Of a stretch of DNA of 64,000 bases, positions 44,470 through 51,976 are shown piece after piece. The translations under genes and the position numbers were made by a program. The DNA comes from Paenibacillus sp. W2I17 (lineage in GTDB: Bacteria > Bacillota > Bacilli > Paenibacillales > Paenibacillaceae), in contig NZ_JAUSXM010000001.1 in assembly GCF_030815985.1 (NCBI RefSeq), positions 4,836,001 to 4,900,000 on the forward strand, in the 5' to 3' direction. Under the pieces are notes generated by a model, which saw nothing but the letters and a program-made list of their open reading frames with translations, made no database searches and was not told the DNA's origin. The stretch's first letter is position 1. Each line of letters opens with the position of its first letter.

Positions 44470-44654
44470 GATGTATTTCCAACACAGGAATAATAAACCG
44501 TTTCTTGGTCGACCTTAGGGGAGAGCAGGGAGCGGTTTTTTCGTCTATACAGATATGCTGGATGTGGGGAACGAGTGTTTCTTTTTCATGTATGTGGGGT
44601 AATCATAAGGCGGAACGATAATACATTATGGATAACAGGATTAAGGTGAATATA

Positions 44655-44804
44655 ATGACAACATGCGAAAAATGCGGGAGACCGATGCAGGATATATTGG
44701 AATATGTGGAACACATTCTTCACGAATGCAGTGAACAGACACAGGAATACAACTCGAAAGATTATCAGGCCTATGGCCATGAGGGTGTTCACGAGCAGAT
44801 GTGA
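44655..44804 (+). CDS. 49-residue zinc-ribbon-like peptide
   Basis: Short unlisted ORF: MTTCEKCGRPMQDILEYVEH, then HECSEQTQEYNSKDYQAYGHE. It has a Cys-x2-Cys knuckle (TCEKCG), His-x3-His-Glu-Cys further on, and an acidic/Gln-rich tail, so it could bind one zinc ion. AAGGTGA lies 5 nt before the ATG. The large HNH gene starts 44 bp downstream on the same strand, and its N-terminus carries another Cys-x2-Cys knuckle. Function unknown. Confidence 0.6.
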   Translation: MTTCEKCGRPMQDILEYVEHILHECSEQTQEYNSKDYQAYGHEGVHEQM

Positions 44805-44848
44805 TACAATAGAAAGAAACCGGATTCATACGGAACCGAGGTGACAAC

Positions 44849-46489
44849 ATGGAGACGGGTCCAGCCCCTTTCCGGCAAGGAAAGACGGAACAAGAAGCGC
44901 GACTGAGCAAAACGTGTATGTATTGCGGACAACAGCGGCCGATGTCCGAATTCCGGCGCAGAACCGGAAAGCGGGCAGGTCCCGGAGCCAGGCGGGGAGC
45001 CTGCCGCAGCTGTCGCCAGCTTGGTGGACAGGCTGACCACGAGTCAGGTTCAAGCGTCGGACGAACGAATGAACGGATGGAGCGTCAACGGGATGGCTTG
45101 GATACACGTGCTGTTACTGCCAGCCCCTCTGCATCTGCGAGAAATGAGGCAGGTCGTACCTCCCATGGTATGGAGCAGGGATCTGCTACGGTGTCTGAGT
45201 CTGACAGAAGTCTGATGTCTCAACCATCAGTAGACTCGAGTTCTTCGAATGACGATGAACGCGCTGAGTTGGTGACTTCGCCACCCTCTTCTTCGGGTAT
45301 ACGGAAGAAGAGGAGAAGACGGAGGAAGAGCAAGCGATCAGAGAGCATAACGGGCAATGAGCTTAGAGAGACGAGTCTGGAGCAGGATGGCTCGGCAGGT
45401 GAGGTAGGAGATGAGCCACAGCCAGGTGAGCACTGGCGTGGGGAAGAAGGGCATTCGCAGGGGTATGCTGCTGCGAATGAAAAGGGCAGTGCACAGCGGG
45501 CTGGCGCGCGAGCTACCGCTGCAGTGCAGGCCGCCGAGCAAGCGGCGGCAGCCCACCAAGCTCTGCTGCCAGCTGAGCCGCAAGGCCCGGCAGCAGAGCC
45601 CATGGCTGCGGATCAACCGACCGCAGCCAAACGCAAGCGCAAGCGGCGCCGCAAGCGTGCTGCCGCGCCCGCGCCCGGCGCAGGGCAGGCCCGCAGCGTA
45701 GCTGCTGAGGCCCATGCGCCGGCACTGAGCGACCGTGGCGATGCCACCACGGTCGCTGCACCTACGGCGGCGGAGGCACAGCCTGCCGCCACCGGGCGCG
45801 AGCCCGGGCAAGCGCCGGGGGCTGCTGCCGAGGCAGGGTCTCCTGCGCCCGTGCGCCAGCCTGGCTCGCCAGGGTCCAAGCCGCGCCAGGCGCGCAAGGA
45901 GCGTGCGCCCAAGGCGAGCGGGGAAGATGCTGCCCGCGGTGCATCCGGGCAGCGTCCCGCGCATGCCAGCCGCAGCCACGGGGCTGGCACGGATGGCCGT
46001 CCCCGCCGCCAGACCCCGTCGGCCCCGGTCGCTATCGACCCGGAAGATCCGGCTTCGCTCCGGACCAACCGGCAAGGCATGGTACGGATGCGAGGCAAGA
46101 CGGATAAGGGCAGACGCTGGCATCAGGAAGTGGACATGGAGCTTGCAGTCACGCTGGTGAAGGAAAAAGCCGCTGTGGTGGTCAATCGGTACACGATTCG
46201 CCGATTGTTCAGCAACAAGGATTTCAAGCGGTATATTCTGACCCGGGATCACTACACCTGTTACTTCTGTGGATCGTATGGAGATACGATTGACCATCTG
46301 CTGCCGCGTGCCAAAGGTGGACATACCACCCCGCTCAACTGTGTCTGCGCCTGTAATCTGTGCAACCAGTCCAAAGCAGCGATGGATGCCGAAGAGTTCA
46401 TGCGTTCCGGTATTCCCGAATGGAATGCTGCCCATCAGGCAGAACTGATTGAACTGGCCATGCAGGAGGCGCAGCTGGAAGAAGGATAA
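44849..46489 (+). CDS. HNH endonuclease-domain protein with long disordered basic/Ala-rich linker
   Basis: 546 residues. The N-terminal Cys-x2-Cys ... Cys-x2-Cys finger is TCMYCGQQRPMSEFRRR to CRSCRQ (about 22-56). A linker of about 340 residues is Ser/Glu- then Ala/Pro/Arg-rich, with basic clusters RKKRRRRRKSKR and KRKRKRRRKR. The C-terminal HNH nuclease (about 465-520) has TRDHYTCYFCGSYGDTIDHL and VCACNLCNQSK, with catalytic DH and a four-Cys zinc site. DNA of the linker (about 45480-46030) is far richer in G+C than its surroundings. Target unknown; an RNA- or DNA-processing role is inferred from fold and basic tracts. Confidence 0.85.
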   Translation: METGPAPFRQGKTEQEARLSKTCMYCGQQRPMSEFRRRTGKRAGPGARRGACRSCRQLGGQADHESGSSVGRTNERMERQRDGLDTRAVTASPSASARNEAGRTSHGMEQGSATVSESDRSLMSQPSVDSSSSNDDERAELVTSPPSSSGIRKKRRRRRKSKRSESITGNELRETSLEQDGSAGEVGDEPQPGEHWRGEEGHSQGYAAANEKGSAQRAGARATAAVQAAEQAAAAHQALLPAEPQGPAAEPMAADQPTAAKRKRKRRRKRAAAPAPGAGQARSVAAEAHAPALSDRGDATTVAAPTAAEAQPAATGREPGQAPGAAAEAGSPAPVRQPGSPGSKPRQARKERAPKASGEDAARGASGQRPAHASRSHGAGTDGRPRRQTPSAPVAIDPEDPASLRTNRQGMVRMRGKTDKGRRWHQEVDMELAVTLVKEKAAVVVNRYTIRRLFSNKDFKRYILTRDHYTCYFCGSYGDTIDHLLPRAKGGHTTPLNCVCACNLCNQSKAAMDAEEFMRSGIPEWNAAHQAELIELAMQEAQLEEG

Positions 46490-46527
46490 TATGCCCCCGA
46501 AGATGGAATCGGGGTTTTGATATAAAG

Positions 46528-46566
46528 AGCACACCAAGACCAAAGAGGTCGAGGTGTGCTTTTTTG
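46528..46566 (+). terminator. Intrinsic terminator of the HNH gene
   Basis: AGCACACC ... GACC loop GGTC ... GGTGTGCT followed by TTTTTT. Confidence 0.85.
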
Positions 46567-46752
46567 ATTTAATTTTGATTTGGGTGGGAAGTGAGTTTGC
46601 CGTGCAATAATTTCTTCAAATTGACAACGGTGTTCATCGAAGATGTACGTTATACTGGGAGGGAGTTACTAAAGAAGCTTCATCATCCATATGAATGATG
46701 AAATGTATAGAGAACATCAAACCTGAGAACTTAGACTGTATAGATTGGATGG

Positions 46753-47418
46753 ATGCAGATGACCCCGGCAGCATTGGACATTATGTCATATATTACGGAA
46801 GAAAATATTCGTTTTTGGCTGGAGAAGTTTCGCTCCCTGGGCCCGTTACCGGGAATTTTGCTTACGTTTATGAAATCATTTGTACCGCCACTTCCAACGC
46901 TATTAATTGTAGGCGTGAACGGTGCGGTATACGGTCTGTGGGCAGGATTTATATATTCATGGATCGGCATGGTGCTCGGTTGTACCGTTACATTCCTGAT
47001 CGTACGGGAGATTGGGAAATCCGCTTTTGTAGAGCGATGGGCACGCAAACCTCGTGTGCAACGCAGCATGGTATGGATTCGAAGGAATGCATTCAGTTAT
47101 GTTTTTCTGCTGAGTATCTTCCCGGTAGGTCCGTTTGTCATTATTAACGTGGCGGCAGGTATCGCGCGAATGCGATTATTATCTTTCCTGCTTGCGGTGG
47201 GCTGTGGTAAAGCGATCATGATCTTCTCAGTTACGTATATCGGTTCCAATGTGGAACAGTTTCTGGAGCATCCTGTACGCTGGGTAGGCGTATTGCTGTT
47301 TATTGCGGTATCCCTGTGGGCAAGCCGTAAACTGGAGCGACACTTTACCCGGTCATCGTCAGATGGAGAAGATCTACATGATCTGAATCAACCCTCTGGA
47401 AAATCCATTTCCTCATAA
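46753..47418 (+). CDS. TVP38/TMEM64 (VTT domain) membrane protein
   Basis: 221 residues, five to six membrane helices. The VTT/SNARE-associated signature is present: LPTLLIVGVNGAVYGLWAGFIYSWIGMVLGCTVTFLIVREIG, then SIFPVGPFVIINVAAGIARM with the reentrant-loop Pro. These proteins (YtxB, YdjX and DedA relatives) are linked to lipid scrambling or undecaprenyl-phosphate handling. Start uncertain: ATG 46753 has only GGATGG upstream; ATG 46759 is an alternative. Short polar C-terminal tail. Confidence 0.85.
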   Translation: MQMTPAALDIMSYITEENIRFWLEKFRSLGPLPGILLTFMKSFVPPLPTLLIVGVNGAVYGLWAGFIYSWIGMVLGCTVTFLIVREIGKSAFVERWARKPRVQRSMVWIRRNAFSYVFLLSIFPVGPFVIINVAAGIARMRLLSFLLAVGCGKAIMIFSVTYIGSNVEQFLEHPVRWVGVLLFIAVSLWASRKLERHFTRSSSDGEDLHDLNQPSGKSISS

Positions 47419-47480
47419 AAAATGATCAGTACGCAGATATAGGATGTCAGTAATCCCGTTAGATCGAAGGAGGACCCAGC

Positions 47481-48560
47481 ATGAATGATAATATCTATGC
47501 ATTCAGCCGAACGATAAATCGTATGAGTGAAGATGAACTTCGTTCAGTACTGCGTGTGCTCTATATGAAATCAGCACACGTGGTCAAGCGGCAGGCAGAG
47601 CAAGGAGAAAGAGTAGATTTCGCGGAAACAATGCAATCCCTGTTTCGGGATCTGGATACACCTCTGGATCTGGGGCGTCTGGAACAACAAGCTCTCTCCG
47701 AGGTCGACAAGCCAAATGAAATTCATATTACGTTTGGAGAATCACCTCTGAGTAGTCTGAAAATGGGAATGAGTACATTACCTGATCAGGAAAAACGGAG
47801 TTTTTTCTCTATAGATGATAATTATGCGGTAGGGCCGTTAGGTGATCTGACCCGGCGTGCAGACTTGCAACGCAGGCATCTCTGGCTGACCGAACGAATG
47901 TGTCTCAATGACCGTGAGGCATATGGCATGCATGAACTGGAATCATTATTTGAGCTCAACGCCACAATACAGTCCTTTGATTCCAAGACGTCGATCATTA
48001 TCTGGTATGCGAATAATGCACGGGAGAAGACGGGACTACTCTATGCCATGTATCTATTGCGGAACACCGAGAGTCCCATATATCTTATCGAAACGAGTGG
48101 CTTATATAAGCAATTATTTGATAGACCTGACGTTCAATACGATGTGCTCCACACAGGCGAGATTCTTCCGGAAAAGCTTCTGGCGATGTGGCACGTCTGC
48201 TCTGAGCAAGAGCCGCTGTCCAAGGGAGAACGCCGCCAACTGGAGCAGGATTGGCTGGAACTTTCGGTACAGCCTGGGCTATTACGTATGATGGAGAATG
48301 GCGTGATTCGGAGTTTAACTGAAGATGCGTTGGACGAGTACATTATGCAGAAGGTGAGGGAACTGACACCGAACTGGGAGCCAGGCAAGTATATCCGAGC
48401 AGCTCGTATTGTGGGTGAAGTGATTGGTACAAGTAGCCAGCATATAAGTGATGCGTTCGTGGAGTACCGTCTACGACAACTGGTGCTGCAAGGCCAACTT
48501 GAAATGGATGGAAAGCCACTTGCAATGAGGTATTACAGTATTCGGCTTGCTGAGCGCTGA
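47481..48560 (+). CDS. DUF1835/DUF3658-domain protein
   Basis: 359 residues, soluble. The DUF1835 block is IHITFGESPLSSLKMGMSTL and FFSIDDNYAVGPLGDL (about 74-125), a Rossmann-like pattern. The C-terminal region (ADDQ-like SLTEDALDEYIMQKV, VGEVIGTSSQHISDAFVEYRLRQLVLQGQLEMDG) fits DUF3658, which often pairs with it. AAGGAGG precedes the ATG. Families of unknown function; no catalytic residues can be assigned. The N-terminus (1-70) is helical and probably a dimer segment. Confidence 0.83.
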   Translation: MNDNIYAFSRTINRMSEDELRSVLRVLYMKSAHVVKRQAEQGERVDFAETMQSLFRDLDTPLDLGRLEQQALSEVDKPNEIHITFGESPLSSLKMGMSTLPDQEKRSFFSIDDNYAVGPLGDLTRRADLQRRHLWLTERMCLNDREAYGMHELESLFELNATIQSFDSKTSIIIWYANNAREKTGLLYAMYLLRNTESPIYLIETSGLYKQLFDRPDVQYDVLHTGEILPEKLLAMWHVCSEQEPLSKGERRQLEQDWLELSVQPGLLRMMENGVIRSLTEDALDEYIMQKVRELTPNWEPGKYIRAARIVGEVIGTSSQHISDAFVEYRLRQLVLQGQLEMDGKPLAMRYYSIRLAER

Positions 48561-48708
48561 AAGGGACTAAGGCTGAAACGCACGGATAGAAAAACAAGCG
48601 ACGAGATCGCAAAGTTTGAAATAAGACGGAAGATTTGAGCAGTTCTTTGCCCATATAGGAAGATGATCACGAAGTGTTCCCGATACCAGCTGTTCAGACT
48701 TAACACTT

Positions 48709-48767
48709 AAATAGACTGTTCCACCGGTGAGTAACTCCTACATGTCCGGGGAACAGTCTATTTTTTT
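48709..48767. terminator. Bidirectional terminator
   Basis: Perfect AAATAGACTGTTCC/GGAACAGTCTATTT stem with a further CCGG/CCGG pair, then T7. It separates the DUF1835 gene from the convergent cupin gene. Confidence 0.85.
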
Positions 48768-48838
48768 CTCATTAAGTACTGAACTAACTTCGCTTGTACA
48801 TTGTCCATCAATGTTCTTCTTTATGATCTTCATTTGTA

Positions 48839-49357
48839 TTATGACTTCTTCCCATTCCAAATTTCCATGAGTGGCCCGTTCTGTCCATAGACCGGATCAG
48901 TCCGCGGGATCGGAACTTCTTGGATTTCCTGAAGAGCCTTGTGTCGCTCGCCTTCCTCACCTGTGCGTGTGTTGTAACTCATGCCGCCCGGATAAGCACC
49001 GGCAATACGAAAATCAGTGCTGGACTCCAGACGTTTATGCCCTGTCCCAGCGGGAAGCACGACAACATCGCCTGTTTGAAGGTAAACTTTCTGACCATTT
49101 TCTCCGCCTAAAATCAGTTTCACGAATCCACTCACCACAGCAAGAGCCTCATGAGCATTACTATGATAATGATGATAATTGAACACACCATTCAACCAGC
49201 TATTTCCCCATCCGTTACGGTTCAGCAACGTTTCTGCATGAAGAGCCTCTTCAGCCCATACATTCTTATACAAAAGCACAGGCAGGGTCGGATGATTGGG
49301 AATTACACCGTCATCCTGAAAGAATAACGTCTCTATGTCCTTTTTCCGTTCGTTCAT
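48839..49357 (-). CDS. yjlB: Cupin-domain protein (YjlB-like)
   Basis: 172 residues. Single cupin barrel: metal ligands in HYHSNAHEALAVVSG (His, His, Glu-equivalent) and VVLPAGTGHKR (His) match cupin motifs 1 and 2. Overall pattern follows B. subtilis YjlB. In B. subtilis yjlB sits next to yjlC and ndh; here those two genes lie 5 kb away. The ATG has GAGGTGATGTGAG upstream. Function unknown; it may be a sugar- or metabolite-modifying dioxygenase or isomerase. Divergent from an epimerase over an inverted repeat. Confidence 0.85.
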   Translation of the reverse strand: MNERKKDIETLFFQDDGVIPNHPTLPVLLYKNVWAEEALHAETLLNRNGWGNSWLNGVFNYHHYHSNAHEALAVVSGFVKLILGGENGQKVYLQTGDVVVLPAGTGHKRLESSTDFRIAGAYPGGMSYNTRTGEEGERHKALQEIQEVPIPRTDPVYGQNGPLMEIWNGKKS

Positions 49358-49416
49358 CTCACATCACCTCACTATAAATTACCCTATAACCTCAAGGACG
49401 AACAAAAAACAATTGC

Positions 49417-49441
49417 AAAATGATACAAAATGTATCATTTT
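49417..49441. promoter_or_regulatory. Operator-like inverted repeat between yjlB and the epimerase gene
   Basis: AAAATGATAC-N5-GTATCATTTT, flanked further out by TATAACCT (49385-) and AGGTTATA (-49450), so the site is symmetric at two scales. It lies in a 152-bp divergent region and could control both genes. Confidence 0.55.
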
Positions 49442-49509
49442 AAGGTTATACTCAGTACATAAACTCTCTTCAATGCACTCGTTGTATAAATCGCAAGGGG
49501 GAATCGTGT

Positions 49510-50511
49510 GTGAACATTGTGATTACAGGGGCTTCTGGATTTGTGGGATTTAATCTTTCACAGTATTTGGCGCAAAAGGGGCATCGAATTACCCTTCTGG
49601 ATCGGGATGATTACTGTCAGAGACTTGTTCATATCTCTCCTCTGCATGAGATGCCGTTCATCTGTTGTAACCTTGCCCATGACCGGATTCATCTACCTTC
49701 AGGAACAGATTACATTATCCATCTGGCGGCCATGCCACACGTGGATTATTCGTATCATCAGCCAGGGGAAGTTTTCCGCAATAATACACTTAGCACACAG
49801 GCTATCCTGCAATATGCTACGGAACATCACATTCCAGTCTTGCTGGCTTCATCCGTTGAAGTGTATGGCGGCGATTGGGGCAGAGTCTATCATGAATCAG
49901 ATCCGTATGCACCCGTCTCTCCTTATTCTGCATCCAAAGTTGCCTGTGAAATGCTTGCTCACTCCTATGCTCAATGTTACCAACTTCCAGTCAAACTCTT
50001 TCGTTTGACCAACCTCTATGGACCATGGCAATTACCAGACCGTATTATTCCCCGAAATTTTGGTCGGATGTTGGACGGACTGCCTCTGGATATTCAGGGA
50101 TCGGCAGTGCGTGATTTCTTGTATGTAGATGATGCCCTCCGGGCCATTGAACAGATTATGCTGAAAGGCAAAGACGGACAGGTCTACAACATATCGACAG
50201 GGCTTGGAACAACCATGCAGGAGATCGGGGAGATATTGAAGCCAATGGATCGATCCGTAGCTGCTGTAGAGATTCGGGAGCAGGAACCAACCCAATCCAG
50301 AGGATCCAGTCTGGTCGTGCACTCAGGCAGATTGCGAGCGGAATTGGGATGGTTACCGCAAACCACGTTGGAAAAGGGATTGGAAAAAACCTTCCGTTGG
50401 TATCAGGAACATCCCGAATGGATCAGACAGTTCAGCCGTGAATACCATACAACAAGGGAAACGCGCAGTTTCATTATCGATATGGCAAGATACGCAGTTC
50501 CAGCAGTATAA
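49510..50511 (+). CDS. NAD-dependent sugar epimerase/dehydratase (extended SDR)
   Basis: 333 residues starting at GTG (AAGGGGG upstream). NAD motif ITGASGFVGFNL, acidic strand-2 end LLDRDD, the HLAAMPHVDYS block, catalytic Ser in LLASSVEVYGG, Tyr-x3-Lys in SPYSASKVACE, and VRDFLYVDDALRAI as in GalE and dTDP-glucose dehydratase relatives. The C-terminal GLEKTFRWYQEHPEW is also typical. It probably acts on a nucleotide sugar for surface polysaccharide. Divergent from the cupin gene YjlB, so the two may act on one sugar pathway. Confidence 0.88.
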   Translation: MNIVITGASGFVGFNLSQYLAQKGHRITLLDRDDYCQRLVHISPLHEMPFICCNLAHDRIHLPSGTDYIIHLAAMPHVDYSYHQPGEVFRNNTLSTQAILQYATEHHIPVLLASSVEVYGGDWGRVYHESDPYAPVSPYSASKVACEMLAHSYAQCYQLPVKLFRLTNLYGPWQLPDRIIPRNFGRMLDGLPLDIQGSAVRDFLYVDDALRAIEQIMLKGKDGQVYNISTGLGTTMQEIGEILKPMDRSVAAVEIREQEPTQSRGSSLVVHSGRLRAELGWLPQTTLEKGLEKTFRWYQEHPEWIRQFSREYHTTRETRSFIIDMARYAVPAV

Positions 50512-50518
50512 AATACAC

Positions 50519-50570
50519 AAAAAAAGCCAGGGAAGGGTGTATTGAGTAACACCTTCCTTGACTTTTTTGC
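50519..50570. terminator. Bidirectional terminator
   Basis: AAAAAAGCCAGGGAAGG-TGT against ACA-CCTTCCTTG-CTTTTTT with an ATTGAGTA loop; between the epimerase and csbD genes. Confidence 0.8.
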
Positions 50571-50677
50571 GCCTCCGTCTCATTTTCGAATTTCATCCAA
50601 ACACGGACGGTCAGGCTATTTTAAAACGATCTATTGCACGAAATCTTCGTGCTTTCTGAGTTTTACATCAAAAGGAT

Positions 50678-50851
50678 CTAGTGATCTCTTTTAACGTCGG
50701 CAATTTTATCCTGTACAGCACCTTTGGCTTTGTCTTTTTTACCCTCAGCCTGAAGGGATCTGTTATTGGTTGCATTACCGATCTGATCCTTCACTTCGCC
50801 TTTGGCCTTGTTTACGCCTGCTTTGATTTTATCGCTAGTTGAATTACTCAT
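50678..50851 (-). CDS. csbD: CsbD-family general stress protein
   Basis: 57 residues, MSNSTSDKIKAGVNKAKGEV with GNATNNRSLQAEGKKDKAKG, the CsbD repeat of Lys/Ala/Gly amphipathic helices. An abundant stress-induced protein of unknown function. AAGGAG 9 nt before ATG 50851 decides the start; the in-frame ATG at 50860 abuts the site. A sigma-B-like promoter can be drawn upstream. Confidence 0.92.
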   Translation of the reverse strand: MSNSTSDKIKAGVNKAKGEVKDQIGNATNNRSLQAEGKKDKAKGAVQDKIADVKRDH

Positions 50852-50886
50852 ATCGAACATCTCCTTCGTTTCTGGTGTAGTCCTTA

Positions 50887-50912
50887 TTAACCGGGATGTC
50901 CGTATTCTAAAC
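50887..50912 (-). promoter_or_regulatory. Sigma-B-like promoter of csbD
   Basis: Minus strand GTTTAG, 14-bp spacer, GGTTAA, close to GTTTAA-N12-15-GGGWAW. csbD is sigma-B controlled in B. subtilis; whether this host uses the same factor is not shown by the window. Confidence 0.4.
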
Positions 50913-51043
50913 GTTCACTATTTCATGGCGGTCAGAAATTACTTCTGGATATTCTGTCAGAAATGATCTGTACGAAGAGTCAGTATAAGTATAGGCATTG
51001 CTTAATCGCGTGCTTCATTAAAGGAATGAGAGGGTGTTATGAT

Positions 51044-51976
51044 ATGAGCAATTATATTGGAAATGGTGCGTATTGCTACGCCAATTCAGCTTCAATGCTG
51101 CTGTCGTCGATTGGAGAAAAGATAGATCCCGGTCTGCTTGAACCCATCGGTGGCTTTTCACTAGGGGCCTTTCGAACGCAGGAAGATATGCTTTTTTTTG
51201 ATAACTGTACCTCCAGTCCTGATCTGGCCATCAGCAAGGCGATGAGCATTCTGGGATTTAGTGTGCGCGAAAGTGTGCAAGCACGGGGTACAGAGATGCC
51301 TGTAGATGAGCTAAGAGAGGCTTTGAAGCAGGGCCCTGTGATGATGGGGCCGCTGGATATGGGCAAACTCGTCTACAATCCCAACTCTCCCAATCTGGGT
51401 GGTTGCGATCATTATGTAGTGGCGCTCAATATGAGTGGCGATGAAATATGCCTGCATGACCCGGCTGGATTTCCGAATGTCTTCCTGACACTGGGTAAAC
51501 TTGAGGAAGCATGGAAGTCTGAATTCCCATGGAGTAGCGGTGTGTATCGACGATGGTGGAGTCCTGAACGCATTGAACATCCTGATCTGGAGGAGATTAA
51601 CCGCCGGGCTTTCACTTGGTTCAAATCAACCCTTACAGAACAGACCCATGATATTGCTGCACAGGAAGGACGAACTGGAGCTTCAGCCATTCTGCATAAG
51701 GCGGAACAGGTTCGTGCTGGAGCAATCGATGATAATGAGTGGGCTCATTATGTGTATTTTGCTCTGCCAGTAGGCGCGCGTCGTGCCCATGATTATGGTT
51801 TGTTTTTTAAAACAATCCATCCTGACCTTTCTGCTTTGAAATACGCACAATCCCGTCAATTCGGGGAATGCCAATCCCGTCTTGTCTCTCGGAACTGGGA
51901 GGCTGCTGCGACAATCATGGTGGCACTCGCGGAGACGGAAGCCATGATCGAAGCTTCTATTTTGAAGATGGAGTAA
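51044..51976 (+). CDS. Papain-like/BtrH-type protein (C39-like fold)
   Basis: 310 residues. The N-terminal block GNGAYCYANSASMLLSSIGE places a Cys in the position used by C39 peptidases and BtrH-type acyltransferases, and GCDHYVVALNMSGDEICLHDPAG gives the His and Asp, so a Cys-His-Asp triad is plausible. The C-terminal 110 residues are helical (INRRAFTWFKSTL ... NWEAAATIMVALAETEAMIEASIL). GAGAGGG before ATG 51044 decides the start; the longer frame is not supported. The stop overlaps the ATG of the sigma factor gene (TAATG), so the two proteins are made together. Substrate unknown. Confidence 0.75.
   Translation: MSNYIGNGAYCYANSASMLLSSIGEKIDPGLLEPIGGFSLGAFRTQEDMLFFDNCTSSPDLAISKAMSILGFSVRESVQARGTEMPVDELREALKQGPVMMGPLDMGKLVYNPNSPNLGGCDHYVVALNMSGDEICLHDPAGFPNVFLTLGKLEEAWKSEFPWSSGVYRRWWSPERIEHPDLEEINRRAFTWFKSTLTEQTHDIAAQEGRTGASAILHKAEQVRAGAIDDNEWAHYVYFALPVGARRAHDYGLFFKTIHPDLSALKYAQSRQFGECQSRLVSRNWEAAATIMVALAETEAMIEASILKME

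Noticed and set aside
45338..46543. 401-codon open frame antisense to the HNH gene, plus several other long overlapping frames
   Set aside because: The G+C-rich, Ala/Arg-coding linker removes stop codons in all frames. The antisense products are Arg/Cys/Leu-rich without domains, while the sense frame has two zinc motifs.
46695..47147. 150-codon frame over the TVP38 gene
   Set aside because: Shadow in another frame; the overlapping 221-residue frame has the complete VTT domain.
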